A DNA stretch of 64,000 nt. It comes from Prorocentrum cordatum (Eukaryota; Sar; Dinophyceae; Prorocentrales; Prorocentraceae). Below are positions 25,925-36,734 of the stretch, in pieces. The notes beneath the pieces were generated by a model. It did no database searches and was not told the origin of the DNA. It was given only the letters and a program-made list of their open reading frames with translations. The stretch lies in contig CAUYUJ010012614.1 of NCBI GenBank assembly GCA_963575745.1, positions 1 to 64,000 on the forward strand, given 5' to 3'. Positions within the stretch are counted from its first letter, which is position 1. Every line of letters begins with the position of its first letter. Both the position numbers and the translations under genes were made by a program.

Positions 25925-26815
25925 CACATGCAATGCTGAGTGTATCGATCGTGATGTACCGTGCCGAGGGCTGTGCTGTGCTGCACCGTGCTGAATTGCG
26001 ATGTGCCATGCCGCAATTGTGCTCTGTAGCGTTGTGGATCGAGTCCTCATTTGCATTCGAGTCCTGACCCAACTGATCTGGATCTTGAGCTCGAGCTGCC
26101 TGCGCACAGAATAGCTGCCCCAGAGCAATTTGACAAGTGGACATGCCAGGAGGACGCGCCGCGGAACGTCCCAAGGGACGCGCCAGGCGACGTGCCACGG
26201 GGACGCACCGCGGGACGTGCCATGGGGACGCACCGCGGGATGTGCCAATGGACGTGCCACGGGACGTGCCAGGGGACGCGCCACGCGACGTGCTAGGGGG
26301 ATTCGCCACGGGACGCGCCACGGAACGTGCCAAGTTGCAATGCTGAGTGAATTGATCTTGATGTACCGTGCCGAGGGCTGTGCTGTGCTGAGCCGTGCTG
26401 CATTGCGATGTGCCATGCCGCGATTGTGTTCTATAGCGTTGTGGATCGAGTCCTCTTTTGCATCCGAGTCCTGACCGAACTGATCTGGATCTTGAGCTCG
26501 AGTTGCCTGAGCACATAGTAGCTGCCCCAAAGCTAATTGACAAGGGGACATGCCAGGAGGATGCGCCGCGGAACGTCCCAAGGGACGCGCCAGGCGACGT
26601 GCCAGGGGACGTACCATGGGGACGCACCGCGGGGCGTGCCATGGGGACGCGCTACGGAACGCGCCAATGGACGTGCCAGGGGACGCGCCGCGCGACGTGC
26701 CAGGGGGACTTGCCACGGGACGCGCCACGGAACGTGCCAGGGAACGTGCCAAGTTGCAATGCTGAGTGTATCGATCTTGATGTACAGTGCCGAGGGCTGT
26801 GCTGTGCCTGAGCGA
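25925..26815. repeat. Tandem duplication, unit about 410-420 bp
   Basis: GCAATGCTGAGTG occurs at about 25,928, 26,338 and 26,757. Each unit continues with a GTACCGTGCCGAGGGCTGTGC segment, then a run of GACGTGCCA(C/G)GGGACGCGCC short repeats. Two full units and the start of a third. Long frames here come from the short repeats. Confidence 0.8.
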
Positions 26816-26819
26816 CCTG

Positions 26820-27240
26820 AACACGTGAAAACAAGCGTTTCGCTTAATGCATTCTCAACACATCCTCATGCTAGACATCCGCCTGGGCAACCTGGACACG
26901 TGTAAACAAGCGTCTCGATCGAGACTTCGTCAACACATCCTCATTCTACACATCCGCCTGGGCGACCTGGACGCACGAAAACAGGCGCCTCGCTCGAGAC
27001 ATCCTCACCAACTCCTCATGCTAGACATCTGCCTGGGCAACCTGGACGCGTGAAACCAAGCGTCTCGCTCGAGACATCCTCAGGACCTGGGCACGTGAAA
27101 ACAAGTATTTCACTTGAGAGATCCTCTGATCCCTGGCCCCCAGGAGAGGACAATCTATAACACAAAACGATCGTTACGCTCGAGACATCCTCAACCATTT
27201 CTGCAACACGAGCGTCTCGCTCGGGACATCATCGCATTTT
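26820..27240. repeat. About 70 bp tandem repeat
   Basis: Degenerate copies of ACATCC(G/T)CCTGGGC(A/G)ACCTGGACxCGTGxAAACAAGCGTCTCGCTCGAGAC. The following 27,245-27,440 holds no gene or repeat that I can identify. Confidence 0.7.
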
Positions 27241-27444
27241 AATTCGCCAGCCATACTCGACCTGGTTATCTCTCGCAGATTACATTCGACGGTCCTGCAA
27301 CCGTCGAGGCCAGGGGTAAAACCTCTAAAAGAGAACCCTGGGCCGGAGCCCTTCCCAGGAATAAACAGAAAGAGTCAGAGGAGCACGAACAATCACCCCC
27401 TGACTATGTTGGGGCTATTTGGGAAGACTCCTCCTGCCGAGGGA

Positions 27445-27720
27445 CATGCCCGACTTAAAACCACGAGTCCCCCAAGACGGCCCCGAGAGGGCCCAAGACA
27501 CCTGCAAGGCGCCCAAGATGGCCGCCACGACGCGAAGCGCCCCCCAACAAAGGCCCCAGGACGGCCCAGAGTGGCCCCCGAGACGGCTTCCAGCGGCGTC
27601 TGACGCGCCAGGAACGCCCCAAGACGGCCAAAGAGGCTCCCAGGAGGCCCTCAAAGGACCTCAAGAGACCCTCGTGAATCTCCCAGGAAATCCCAAGAAT
27701 GCCCCAAGAGGCTCCCAAGA
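27445..27720 (+). repeat. CCAAGA-type repeat block
   Basis: CCCCAAGACGGCC / CCAAGAGGCTCC units, as at 22.2-25.2 kb. Confidence 0.7.
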
Positions 27721-27724
27721 ACAT

Positions 27725-27840
27725 TCCTTCTCCTCCTCCTCCTCCTCCTCCTCCTCCTCCTCCTCCATGTTTCTAGATACCCTCCTCTTCTTCTTCTTCT
27801 TCTTCTTCTTATTATTATTATTATTATTATTTATTATTGG
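27725..27840 (+). repeat. TCC, TTC and ATT microsatellites
   Basis: (CCT)n, then (CTT)n, then (ATT)n in succession, consistent with stepwise mutation of a triplet run. Confidence 0.85.
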
Positions 27841-27869
27841 TATTCTTATCTTGCACAGGGTGTCTAGAA

Positions 27870-28670
27870 CCCCAACCACTTTATTCCGCGTCGCACACAC
27901 CCCCTCCCCCCCCGCGTCCCCAGCGCCAGAGTGGGACCACCGCGCCGTGGCTCTCTGCCCCGAGCCCCCCTGCGTCCCCGGCGCCCCAGCGGGAGTCCCG
28001 CCCACTGCCCCCTCCGCCACGAACGCTTTATTCCGCGTCGCACCCCCCCCCCGCGTCCCCAGCGTCAGAGTGGGACCACCGCGCCGTGGCTATCTGCCCC
28101 GAGCCCCCCCGCGTCCCCAGCGCCCCAGCGGGGGCCCCGCCCACTGCCCCCTCCGCCACGAACGCTTTATTCTGCGTCGCACACCCCCTCCCCCCGCGTC
28201 CCCAGCGCCAGAGTGGGACCCCCGCGCCGTGGTTCTCTGCCCCGAGCCCCCCCGCGTCCCCAGCGCCCCAGCGGGAGCCCCGCCCACTGCCCCCTCCGCC
28301 ACGAACGCTTTATTCCGCGTCGCGACGCACACCACCTCCCCCACCTCCCTCCCCGCGTCCCCAGCGCCCCAGTGGGGGCTCCGCCCCGTGCCCCCTCCGC
28401 CCCGACAATTTTATTCCGCGTCGCGACGCACACCACCTCCCCCCCCGTCCCCAGCGCCCCAGTTGGACCCCCGCCCCGTGGCCCTCTGCCCCAAGCCCCG
28501 CCCAATGCCCCTCCGGCCCGACAATTTTATTCCGCGTCGCGACGCACACCACCTCCCCCCCCGATCGTCTCCGCGCCCCCAGCGCCCCAGTGGGACCTCC
28601 GTCCTATGCCCCCTCCGCTCCGAGCACTTTCTTCCGCCTCGCGACGCACACCACCTCCCCCCCTCCCCAC
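27870..28670. repeat. Satellite, unit about 120-130 bp
   Basis: Each unit holds CTTTATTCCGCGTCGC, ACACC(A)CC, CCCCGCGTCCCCAGCGCC, AGTGGGACC and a CCCTCCGCC segment; about six units with length drift. Pro/Arg/Ser-rich frames here are artefacts of composition. Confidence 0.85.
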
Positions 28671-28805
28671 CTGGGATTTGGGCGCCGTTGCTGGGCCCCA
28701 AGGGGCGATGTCTTGCCCCCTCTTCCCCCCTCCTCCTCCACCTCCTTATCCTCCCCCTTCCTTTTTGTGCAAGAGCAGTGGCACACGTGCCACTTGTTTA
28801 TCATT

Positions 28806-28960
28806 CACGTGTTCCCCGAAGTGTTTCCACAACGGCTGGGGGAGCACATAGTCCGACAGCTTGGCCGAGCTCTGGCCACAACGTTAGGCCACATAGGCGC
28901 TTCTGAAAAGGCAGGGGATGGCAGAGACTCGACGTAGGCATCCTCGATACTCCCACTCAT
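28806..28960 (+). repeat. TTCCCCGAAGGG dispersed repeat, copy 3
   Basis: GTGTTCCCCGAAGTGTTTCC...GGGGGAGCACATAGTCCGACAG...GGCCACATAGGCGCTTCTGAAAAGGCAGG, aligned with 22,637 and 23,668. Confidence 0.75.
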
Positions 28961-29740
28961 GTACCTAGAAACTCCCACCAATGCACTTAATACAATGTCT
29001 GGTAGTATGCCCCAAAATTCATCATCACACTCCACCTCCTACTACCCCCAGCTGCTCCGATTCATCCTCACCCGCCCCCACCCTAATCTCTTCATCTTCC
29101 CTCTCATCATTCACCTGAACATCTTCATCCACATGCACACATCCTCCTCATCCTGCCTGTGCCCCTCCCCCTCTGCCCCCATTGCCTCCGAATCCTCCTC
29201 GCTCTCCCTCTCTCTCTATCTATATGTATATAATGTATATCGCTCGTGCTTCCTCTATATATATGTATTCATATAATATAGATATATATATATATACATA
29301 TGTACGGGTATGTATGTATCTCGATATACGTGTATAGAAACATTATGTATCCTCCTCCCCAAACTCTCCTCCTGCTACTGATGCTCGTCCCCCCCCCTCC
29401 TCCACCCCTCCAACCCGTAACCGTCTGGGTCCATGGTGGCACCTTCGCCAATGCCGTGAGCGCGCTGGACAGCGCGAAGGTGTTCCAGGAGTCTAGCAGG
29501 TCCCAGGATCTGCGCAAAAGCAGGCCTCGGCGTCGGCTCCCTCACCCGCTTCGCTGGGCAGAGGACACACACACAGTGCTGGTCTCAGGTGCGGGGCGTG
29601 CGGCGCCGTGCAGAGTGTGACAGCGAGACATGTGGCCCCGTGTGCGTGCAGCTTCGCCAAAGGCTGGCCCGGCTATGTGTAGCCATCTTCCCAATAGAGA
29701 GGAGGGGCGGGGGAGCATGATGAGGTGGATGAGGACCAGG
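28961..29740. other. No gene seen; TA-rich low complexity inside
   Basis: CT-rich sequence passes into TATATA/TATGTA runs (29,210-29,345). No supported coding region. The 29,742-29,773 segment is copy 2 of the TTAGGTCGGGCATGT repeat. Confidence 0.5.
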
Positions 29741-29819
29741 ATTAGGTCGGGCATGTTCCCCATACAGGCGGATGTTGGAAGACACATAGACAATAGTCCA
29801 AACATATTCAAACATACAA

Positions 29820-29945
29820 CAAATGCTAAAACGAATGCTATGACGACGACGGCGAAAACCGACGACGACGAAAACCGATGGCGACGACGACGACGAAGAC
29901 CAAGACAATGCCAACGACGACGACGACGCTGACGCCATCAACTAA
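29820..29945. repeat. GAC/ACG triplet microsatellite
   Basis: Interrupted (GAC)n/(ACG)n tract. Confidence 0.8.
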
Positions 29946-29984
29946 ATTTGAGAGAAAGATGCATTATCGAGATGGCACGCGCGA

Positions 29985-30490
29985 GCCCCAACGGGCAGGT
30001 CGGGTCGGGCGGGCGGATCACAATAACGGGCGGGTCGGGTCGGGTGGGCGTGCCATGACGCGCAGGTCGGGCGGCCAGTCCCAGGGGCGGGGCTGGGAAG
30101 GACAGACTCGGCCGACAATCACGCGGGGGGTCGGGTCGGGCGGGCGGTACATACAAGCAAAAATGATCATCGAATTAGCGTGCGCGAGCCTAGCGGAAGG
30201 GACGGATCGGGCAAGGCCGCCCCAACGCGCGGTTCGGGTGGAGCGGGCGGGGCATTTTCAGTATGATGTAAGTAAGCATCGAGTCGACACGAGATAATCC
30301 TAACTGGTCGGGTCGGGTCAGGCGGGCGTGCCCTAACAAGCGAGTCGGGTCGGGCGGGCGGACCCTAAAGGCCGGCCGGGTCGGGCGGACCGTAACGGGC
30401 GGGCCAAGTCGGGCGGGCTGGACATTCAAAAACGCATCGAATCCATGCTCGAGAAACCTATCGGGTCAATTCGGGTCGGGCGGGCGGGCA
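29985..30490. repeat. GGGTCGGGCGGGC short tandem repeats
   Basis: Repeated GGTCGGGTCGGGCGGGCGG motifs separated by 20-60 bp spacers. Confidence 0.8.
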
Positions 30491-30544
30491 AGTCACTATA
30501 CCAGTGCTTCACCGCGGAGCCTGGCAGATAACATATTGTTCTGC

Positions 30545-30770
30545 GATCGTCTTCGGGGATCTTCTGACCCGGGTCAATCCAGACCCGGGTCAGCAGGAAA
30601 CCAAAAACTGCAATGCAGGAAAAAGCTGCAACGCTGATCCTCGCCAACCCGGGTCAGCCAATACGCGCGGCCGCCTCGCGGCCACGAGCGGTTCGCTAAC
30701 CCCGGTCAGCCAGAGGGGGTCTTCGCAGGATCCTGCAGGATCTGGCGCCCTGGCTGACCCCCGTTTGCAT
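30545..30770. repeat. GACCCGGGTCAGC repeats
   Basis: The palindrome GACCCGGGTC and shorter forms occur repeatedly (30,566; 30,587; 30,650; 30,700 region). 30,780-31,055 shows nothing recognisable. Confidence 0.6.
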
Positions 30771-31059
30771 TGACCTCCGTCTCAAGGCTCCCGACGTCTG
30801 TATGCTTCTCTTTCGCCGGCGCTGACCTTCCTGATCACCCGAGCCCGGTCGCCCAACTTTTCCCGCAGATTCAAAGTAAGATGCCACCGCGCTGACCGTT
30901 CCGTAAGGATGCAGCGAGACATCGAGCAGCATCCAGGAGATGCAACAGCAGCAACATGCCGAACATGAGGAGCCGCCCACTGTTGATGGGGGCTGGCGGT
31001 GGTGCGCGCCGCGACCTCGAACGTGCGCTTGCAGGAGTGTGCATCTGTACGTGCATGAG

Positions 31060-31245
31060 TGTAATACAGTGGAGGCCAGTCCACAAGAAAACTTCCACAA
31101 GAAATCCAACTCTGAGACCCCAGGACGTCAATTGATTTTTGGTGTGGGAACGTTACGCTTTCCACAGCAAAACCATCGAAACCCAAGAAAGCCACGGCAC
31201 CCTGGAGGCAAGCAGGGTGTTTCTTGGCATGGGCCCCCACTGTAG
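31060..31245 (+). repeat. 185 bp dispersed repeat, copy 1
   Basis: GTGGAGGCCAGTCCACAAGAAA ... CTTGGCATGGGCCCCCACTGT. The copy at 41,358-41,545 matches over the whole length with scattered substitutions. Confidence 0.85.
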
Positions 31246-31529
31246 GTGCGCACCATCCTGCATTTGCATTGCAGACCGGCAGATCCGCACGCTCTGTGCT
31301 GGGTGTGCTGTCTCTCCTCCAGGCCGCCTCGACGCAGGTCTGATAGTCAACGGGCAGTGTCCCTGCGAGTTGCTCCCCCGAGATGGAGAGAGCACCTCGC
31401 AGCTAGCAGCGGCAGCGTGGCGAGCGTTGCGTTGATGCGACCACCGCTTCGGGCAGCAATCGCTTGGGGCTCGGAGGCCGTGACGCCGGCAAGGCCACAA
31501 TAGTTTGAGCAAGCGAGCGCTGTCTTTCA

Positions 31530-31990
31530 AAACCTGCCACATGCCCCAAATGGCGCCCAAGAGGCCCCAACAGGGCCCAAAGAGGCTCCCAAGAGGATAC
31601 CACGTGGCCCCGAGAGGCCCCGCCCCCAGGCACCGCAGATGCCCCAAGAGCCCCCCGGGACCGCGGAGAGATACCCAAGACGTCCCAGAAGGCCTCGGAG
31701 AAGCGCCCAAGAGATATCCCAAGAGGCTCCAAGGAGGCGTTCATGATGCCTCTGACTCTTTTGCTCGTCCTCCGCCTCCTCCTGATCCTCCTTCCACCTC
31801 CTCCTCCTCGTACTCGACCTTCTCCCCCTATTCATCCTGTTCATCATCGTCCTCCCAACTCCCTCTTCCGCACATCCATCGAACCTCCTCCTTCTCCTCG
31901 TCCCTCCTTTGACCGGTTCGGCTGTCCCCCTCTTTGATTCCACGCGTCCCTGATCACCTTGTTGCCTGGGCGTCGTTTCTGGATGGTTTT
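31530..31990 (+). repeat. Dispersed CT-rich repeat, copy 2, with CCAAGA units
   Basis: The CCAAGAGG units at 31,540-31,740 lead into the segment matching 1-390. 31,250-31,530 before it shows nothing recognisable. Confidence 0.7.
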
Positions 31991-32300
31991 GTGGGGCTAC
32001 TTTTTTTGTCGCAGCCGCAAGCGAAGGCGCAGGCGGCGTCAAACGTGACGGGCGGGCTACGCGCGAACCTAATTGCCTAACGCGCCGGCAAACCGGAGGC
32101 CTAAGCGGCACCTAAGTGGACCGGAAGCGAAGTTTTGTGGGGCTACTTTTTTCAGCGGCCGCGGGCGAGCGCGCCGGCGGCGAGTCAGGTCAAAGCGGGC
32201 TACGCAGGGACGAATCAAGCAAAGGCAGCGCGAACAGGCCACGTCTAACGCAGCAAGCCGAGGCCTCACGCGGCGGCCCAGCGGCGGGCGGGTGGCAGGG
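31980..32300 (+). repeat. Direct repeat starting TTTTGTGGGGCTACTTTTTT
   Basis: The block at about 31,986-32,130 (TTGTGGGGCTACTTTTTT, then GCAGCCGCAAGCG, GGCGTCAAA, GGGCTACGC) recurs from 32,139 with GCGGCCGCGGGCG, GAGTCAGGTCAAA, GGGCTACGC; a shorter trace lies at 32,467. Confidence 0.65.
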
Positions 32301-32469
32301 GTGACTGAAACTGAGTCGAACTGCCAGCGTGCAAGTATGCAGGGCGTCGGAAGCACCAGGAAGTCGGGATAAACGACGACCAGGGTCAACTCCGTAGAAT
32401 TAAGGCATGAGTCCGAACCCCGGCCAACTGCGTGGGCACCAGGGTGGCCGCAGCCAAAGGAAAACAATT

Positions 32470-33480
32470 GTGGGGCTACGCGAAGCGTCAAAAATTCAGA
32501 ACAAGTACCTCCCCTCAAAGGTGGAAGATGTGTGCCACGCCTTCCAAGAAACACCTTCTGAGTAGCCTTGTCAAGGGACAGGCCACGACCTTCAACCCTG
32601 CGCCTGCTCTGACACCGGATCTCCCTCCGACAGCCTCGCGGGGCGAGACCGACCTGCAAGAGAGCTCCCTCGAGAACACCATGCCATTTATGTGCGAACG
32701 CATGCTCCGAAGACATTGTCGTGTGCGTGGACGTCGTCGTCGTCGTCGCCGTGGTCGTCGGTCTTCGTCGTCGTCGTCGTCGTCGTCGTCGCCGCTCCCC
32801 CGCCGCCGCCGACGGCCGCCGCCGCTGGCCGCCGCCGGCGCCAGCGCTGGCCCCGGGGGGCGGCCGCGGTTCCGAACCCCCCCCTCCTCCAGGCGCCTGC
32901 AGAACGCGCTCTGTCGCTGTCGGGCTGGCGACCTTCTGTTTGATATCGACAACGTCTGCGGTCCTGTCCATCCATCGTCGCCACCATTTGTTCGTTCCCA
33001 TCTCCACCGTTCCGATCCGCTTCCCCCCGCCGCCGAAACCCAACAGTCAGCCCGAGACGCACGCCGAAGCGCGGGTCGGCGGTGTCGGCATTCGCCTGCC
33101 GCGCGCGGCGCGCGGGGGCAGACGCAACGCAAGCGGCCACTCGCTCGCCGGGCCGGGCCCTTGCACCCGCCGTCGGTGCCGCCGTCGCCGCCGCCGCCGG
33201 CGTCGCCGCCGCCGCCGACGCCGCCGCCGTCGGCGTCGTCGTCGTTTTCGCCCCGCTCCCTCAAGAAGATTGGATAAGGAACGAATGGCTTTTTCTGGCC
33301 ACGCCTAACCTCGGCCACGAAGCCCCGAATGGGCCCCCCGAAGTAGATCTGAAGAACGGCCCGAAATCCAAAGCCCGTCCTGAGCCCACATAGGTCCTTC
33401 TTGCAGCGTCGTGAATTTCATCCGCCCCTAATCCTCGAAGTCCCACCGGGAAGGGACGCTGAGAGGCTAACTTTCTCGGG
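32470..33480. other. GC- and CGT-rich stretch, no supported gene
   Basis: (GTC)n/(CGT)n tracts near 32,720-32,800 and (CCG)n/(GCC)n tracts near 33,180-33,240 generate long frames on both strands. None has consistent complexity, so I call no gene. Confidence 0.5.
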
Positions 33481-33499
33481 CGCAGGTAGCTCGTCGCGT

Positions 33500-34100
33500 T
33501 GGTGAGATCGGCATCAACATCCTCATCTCCATCAACACCACAATCATCATCACAACGGTTTCGCCATCATCACGTCATGTATCCCATTGGCTACAGCGTT
33601 TGTCGTCGGCATCGTCTTCGGCATTGTCATCGTCATCGCCGCCGTATCCGATCCTCCCGCTACTCCCTCTCCGCCCCCCACTCACCTCAACCCTCACATT
33701 TCCCACGCACTCCTCACACTCCTCCTCTTCCTCCTATTCCTCTTCCTCCTCCTCCGCCTCCTCTTCCTCCTCCTCCCCATCCCCCTTCCACCTCCTCCTC
33801 CTCCTCCTCTTCATCTTCCTCTCCCTCCTCCGCCACTCCCTCCCTCCCTCCGTCCCGCCGTCCCTCCCCCCTGCCCCCAAGCCCTCCCTCCTCACCACTC
33901 CTTCTCCGTTTTCCATCTTCGCCCTGCTCTCATCCAAGTCGTCGTCCTGATCACCCTCCACCTCCACGAAGCGCGATCGCCTGCATGACTCCCAGGGCGA
34001 GTCGAGGAAGAGGGGTGGGGTGGGGGGCCAAGGAGGGGGCGGAGGGCGGAGCAGGGAAACGGGGGAGAAGATGCGCCCGGGAGTATAGCTAGATGCAAGG
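33500..34100. repeat. CT-rich microsatellite-like stretch
   Basis: CCTCCTCTTCC-type low complexity from about 33,640 to 33,960 with flanking unremarkable sequence. Confidence 0.7.
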
Positions 34101-35700
34101 GGAGGCGAAGGACTGATGGCGCAGCCACCTCCCATGTGGACCTGCGCAGTACCAATACGAGTCGCCAACAACTGGGTGGCTGGGGTCACTCGCGCCTCAG
34201 AAAGCGGCTTCTGCGGCCCAGTGGACCCTGGACGCCGACGAAACCGAGCAGATCAGGACCCCAGGGGCTGGGAGAGGGCAGGATGTGCAATTGATGCAAG
34301 ATGGACAGGTGACCAGGGTGCGAGGGAAGGGGAAAGGGGGGTGGACATGATGCGCGCGAATGGCGAACGGGAGGGTGAAGACATAGGGAACGCGAAGGGC
34401 GTGATAGGACATAGAGTGGGCAGGATGGGCATGCTGCGCAAGGTGGAGAGGAGACAGATGAGGCTGAGGCTGGTGGGGTGGTGTGCCTCTGCTGGGAAGG
34501 GAACAATAACGAGTCAACGTGCGGGCTGGCCAGGAAACGTGAGACAGGGGAGCGTGGGCATAGCATCAGCATGAAGCACAGAAGTCAGCAGCGATTCTGG
34601 GAGATGCCAGCCCATCCTCGGGACATCTGCTTGACGTCGAAACTGGTAAAATTATCGTTGCTCGAGTCATGGCTCGTGCATTGGGGAAGTAAATGTCGGG
34701 ACATATTTACGCAACTTCGCGTTAAGGTTTATGCAGCCTGACTGCACAAATTCCTGGACAAATTTACGCAAATCTATGTTTTGCCCCCCCCCCCCCCCCC
34801 GGTACTGGGCACCACCAACAAAGGCCGGTGCACAAGCACCTGGCATTAGCAACAAGCCTAAAATGTCTGCTGTGAGCCTGAGCCACGCGGCCACCAAATA
34901 GACGCGATCAGTACATTCATCGATCACGGAATGCCCTCCCAGATCTTATACTTGGAGGGCCAGGGCAATATAGAGGAGGTGAGGAGAGAAGTCCCCATAT
35001 CCCCGCCCTCATTATCCTCCCCTGACTCCTCGTACCTTCTGTCCGCCTATAAGTGGGGGGGCAAGAGATGCAAGCTGTACAAAGTGGGCTCCAGTGGGAA
35101 AGATTAGGTGGAGCGCGCGAAGTCAAACCTTGCGCAAGGTCGGGTCGCGAAGGAGGCGCTGATGCATGGCAAGGTGACAAAGATACGGTCGCGAACGTTT
35201 TTGTTCCTTGCTTGGCACCCAGGTTTCGGACGCTTGAACTGTATGTCGGCTCGCGGCATTAACGATCGGGATAGGAGTTGGACCAGGCATCGGTGGAATT
35301 CGGGAGACGGTACTCTCGCTCCAGCAAGGCAGCTCTGTGGGCCGCAGGTGCGAGCGGCGCGAAGTGGAATCAGATGGCACGAATGCGGGTGGAGAGGTGG
35401 AGGGACTGACATCATGCGCGAGGACGGCGATCGGAGGGAAGCGCGAAATGACATAGCCAGTCTCAGATGCAGGGCTGGGGACGGCCCCATTCGAACATGT
35501 ATGGGCATGGGTTGCCTGCGTGCCCACAGATATCAACTGTACTCTGGCCGTGGAGACAAGAAAGATCTGCTCCCAGGAAGGGAGAACTTACTTTCGCATA
35601 GCACGGAGTGTAGGAGGCGAGGAACAGTCTACGACTCAAATGAAATCGCCTCCGGCGGCTGGTCGGTACTGGTTCACTTACGGGGTCGTGTGCGCGTAAA
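34100..35700. other. No gene seen
   Basis: Mixed-complexity sequence with a poly-C run at about 34,782-34,800. Open frames are short, overlap on both strands and show no recognisable domain. Confidence 0.4.
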
Positions 35701-36430
35701 CATATAACACGTGCGCAGGTGTGACAAAAAATGCAGGACCACTGGCAATGTCGCCGAACTGTGTCCTGGAGGTCGATACTCAATTGGGAGGGCCAGGGCG
35801 AAAGACCTCCCGCACTCAACCGGGACGCACCGCGGGAATGAGGTTCGGGGGCGTCACGGGTGCGGGAAATCGAAACAAGGCCCAGAAAGGGGGCCACGCC
35901 TGCAAAGAAATATATGAGCAAATGGGTGAACACTGGTATTCGCGCGAACGTGCGGTGGCCATGCACGCAGGACAGCCGGCATTGCTGCCAGGCTGTGTGT
36001 TTGATGTCGCACCTCTTTGGGGACACACTACGGATGAGGAACTGCTCGTGCGAACGTGTAAATGTATGCACATGGCGCGTGTTCGCTGGACCGCCAACAT
36101 TGCCGCAGTCTGAGTCCTGGAGGCGACTGCCTAATACGTGGAATACGCGCGCAGGATTGCCAGCCTGGCCGCTGGACCGTGTCCTCGAAGTAAATGCCTC
36201 TCGCGTGTACAAAGTTACGCAGGACCGTCGGTATCGCCAAAGGCCTGTGTCCTGGAGGAGGACGCCTCATTCCTGGCCAGCCAGCAAGAAGCACGTGATA
36301 ACACACAGATGGGGAAACAAAAAAGGACACTGACACGGGAACAAGGACGAGGCGAGGGAGAGGGAGCAGGACAAGCGAGGATGCAACATGAAAATGCAAG
36401 CGTGCGCAAAACAGCCGGCATTGCCTGAGG
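35700..36430. repeat. Degenerate repeats with GTCCTGGAGG
   Basis: GTCCTGGAGG followed by a short variable stretch and a CC(A/G)GCATTGCC-like segment occurs near 35,763, 36,114 and 36,250 and again near 40,078 and 40,150 (39,780-40,260). Confidence 0.5.
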
Positions 36431-36554
36431 CCGGCGGCAGTCGGAAGATGGTAACCTACAGAGCCTGCGTAGTGAATGCAGCCCTATGCGGTATATCGAG
36501 CGCGAAAATAGCCCAAGGAGAAATTACACCTGGGAAAACCCAATCAGTGGATGA

Positions 36555-36725
36555 TTTGAAAATTGATACTGTGGATCTTGAGATCGATTGTGAGATCGAT
36601 AATGAAATCGATGGTGGAATCGATAGTGAGGACGAGTGTAAAGTCGATCGTGAGACCGAGAGTGAAATCGTTTCAATGAGATCGATAGTGAGATCGATCG
36701 CGAGATCGCTCATGCGATGTGAGAT
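36555..36725. repeat. GAGATCGAT short tandem repeats
   Basis: Twelve-base units such as GTGAGATCGATA. A second block at 39,375-39,460 has the same units, so the satellite between them looks inserted into one array. Confidence 0.75.
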
Positions 36726-36734
36726 AGTTACCTA

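Noticed and set aside
27419-28937. Pro/Arg-rich frames of up to 495 codons
   Set aside because: They run through microsatellites and a 120-130 bp satellite in all three frames of the plus strand.
32069-33318. Minus-strand frames of 324 and 267 codons
   Set aside because: Both cross GTC and GCC triplet tracts, conflict with each other and show no recognisable domain.
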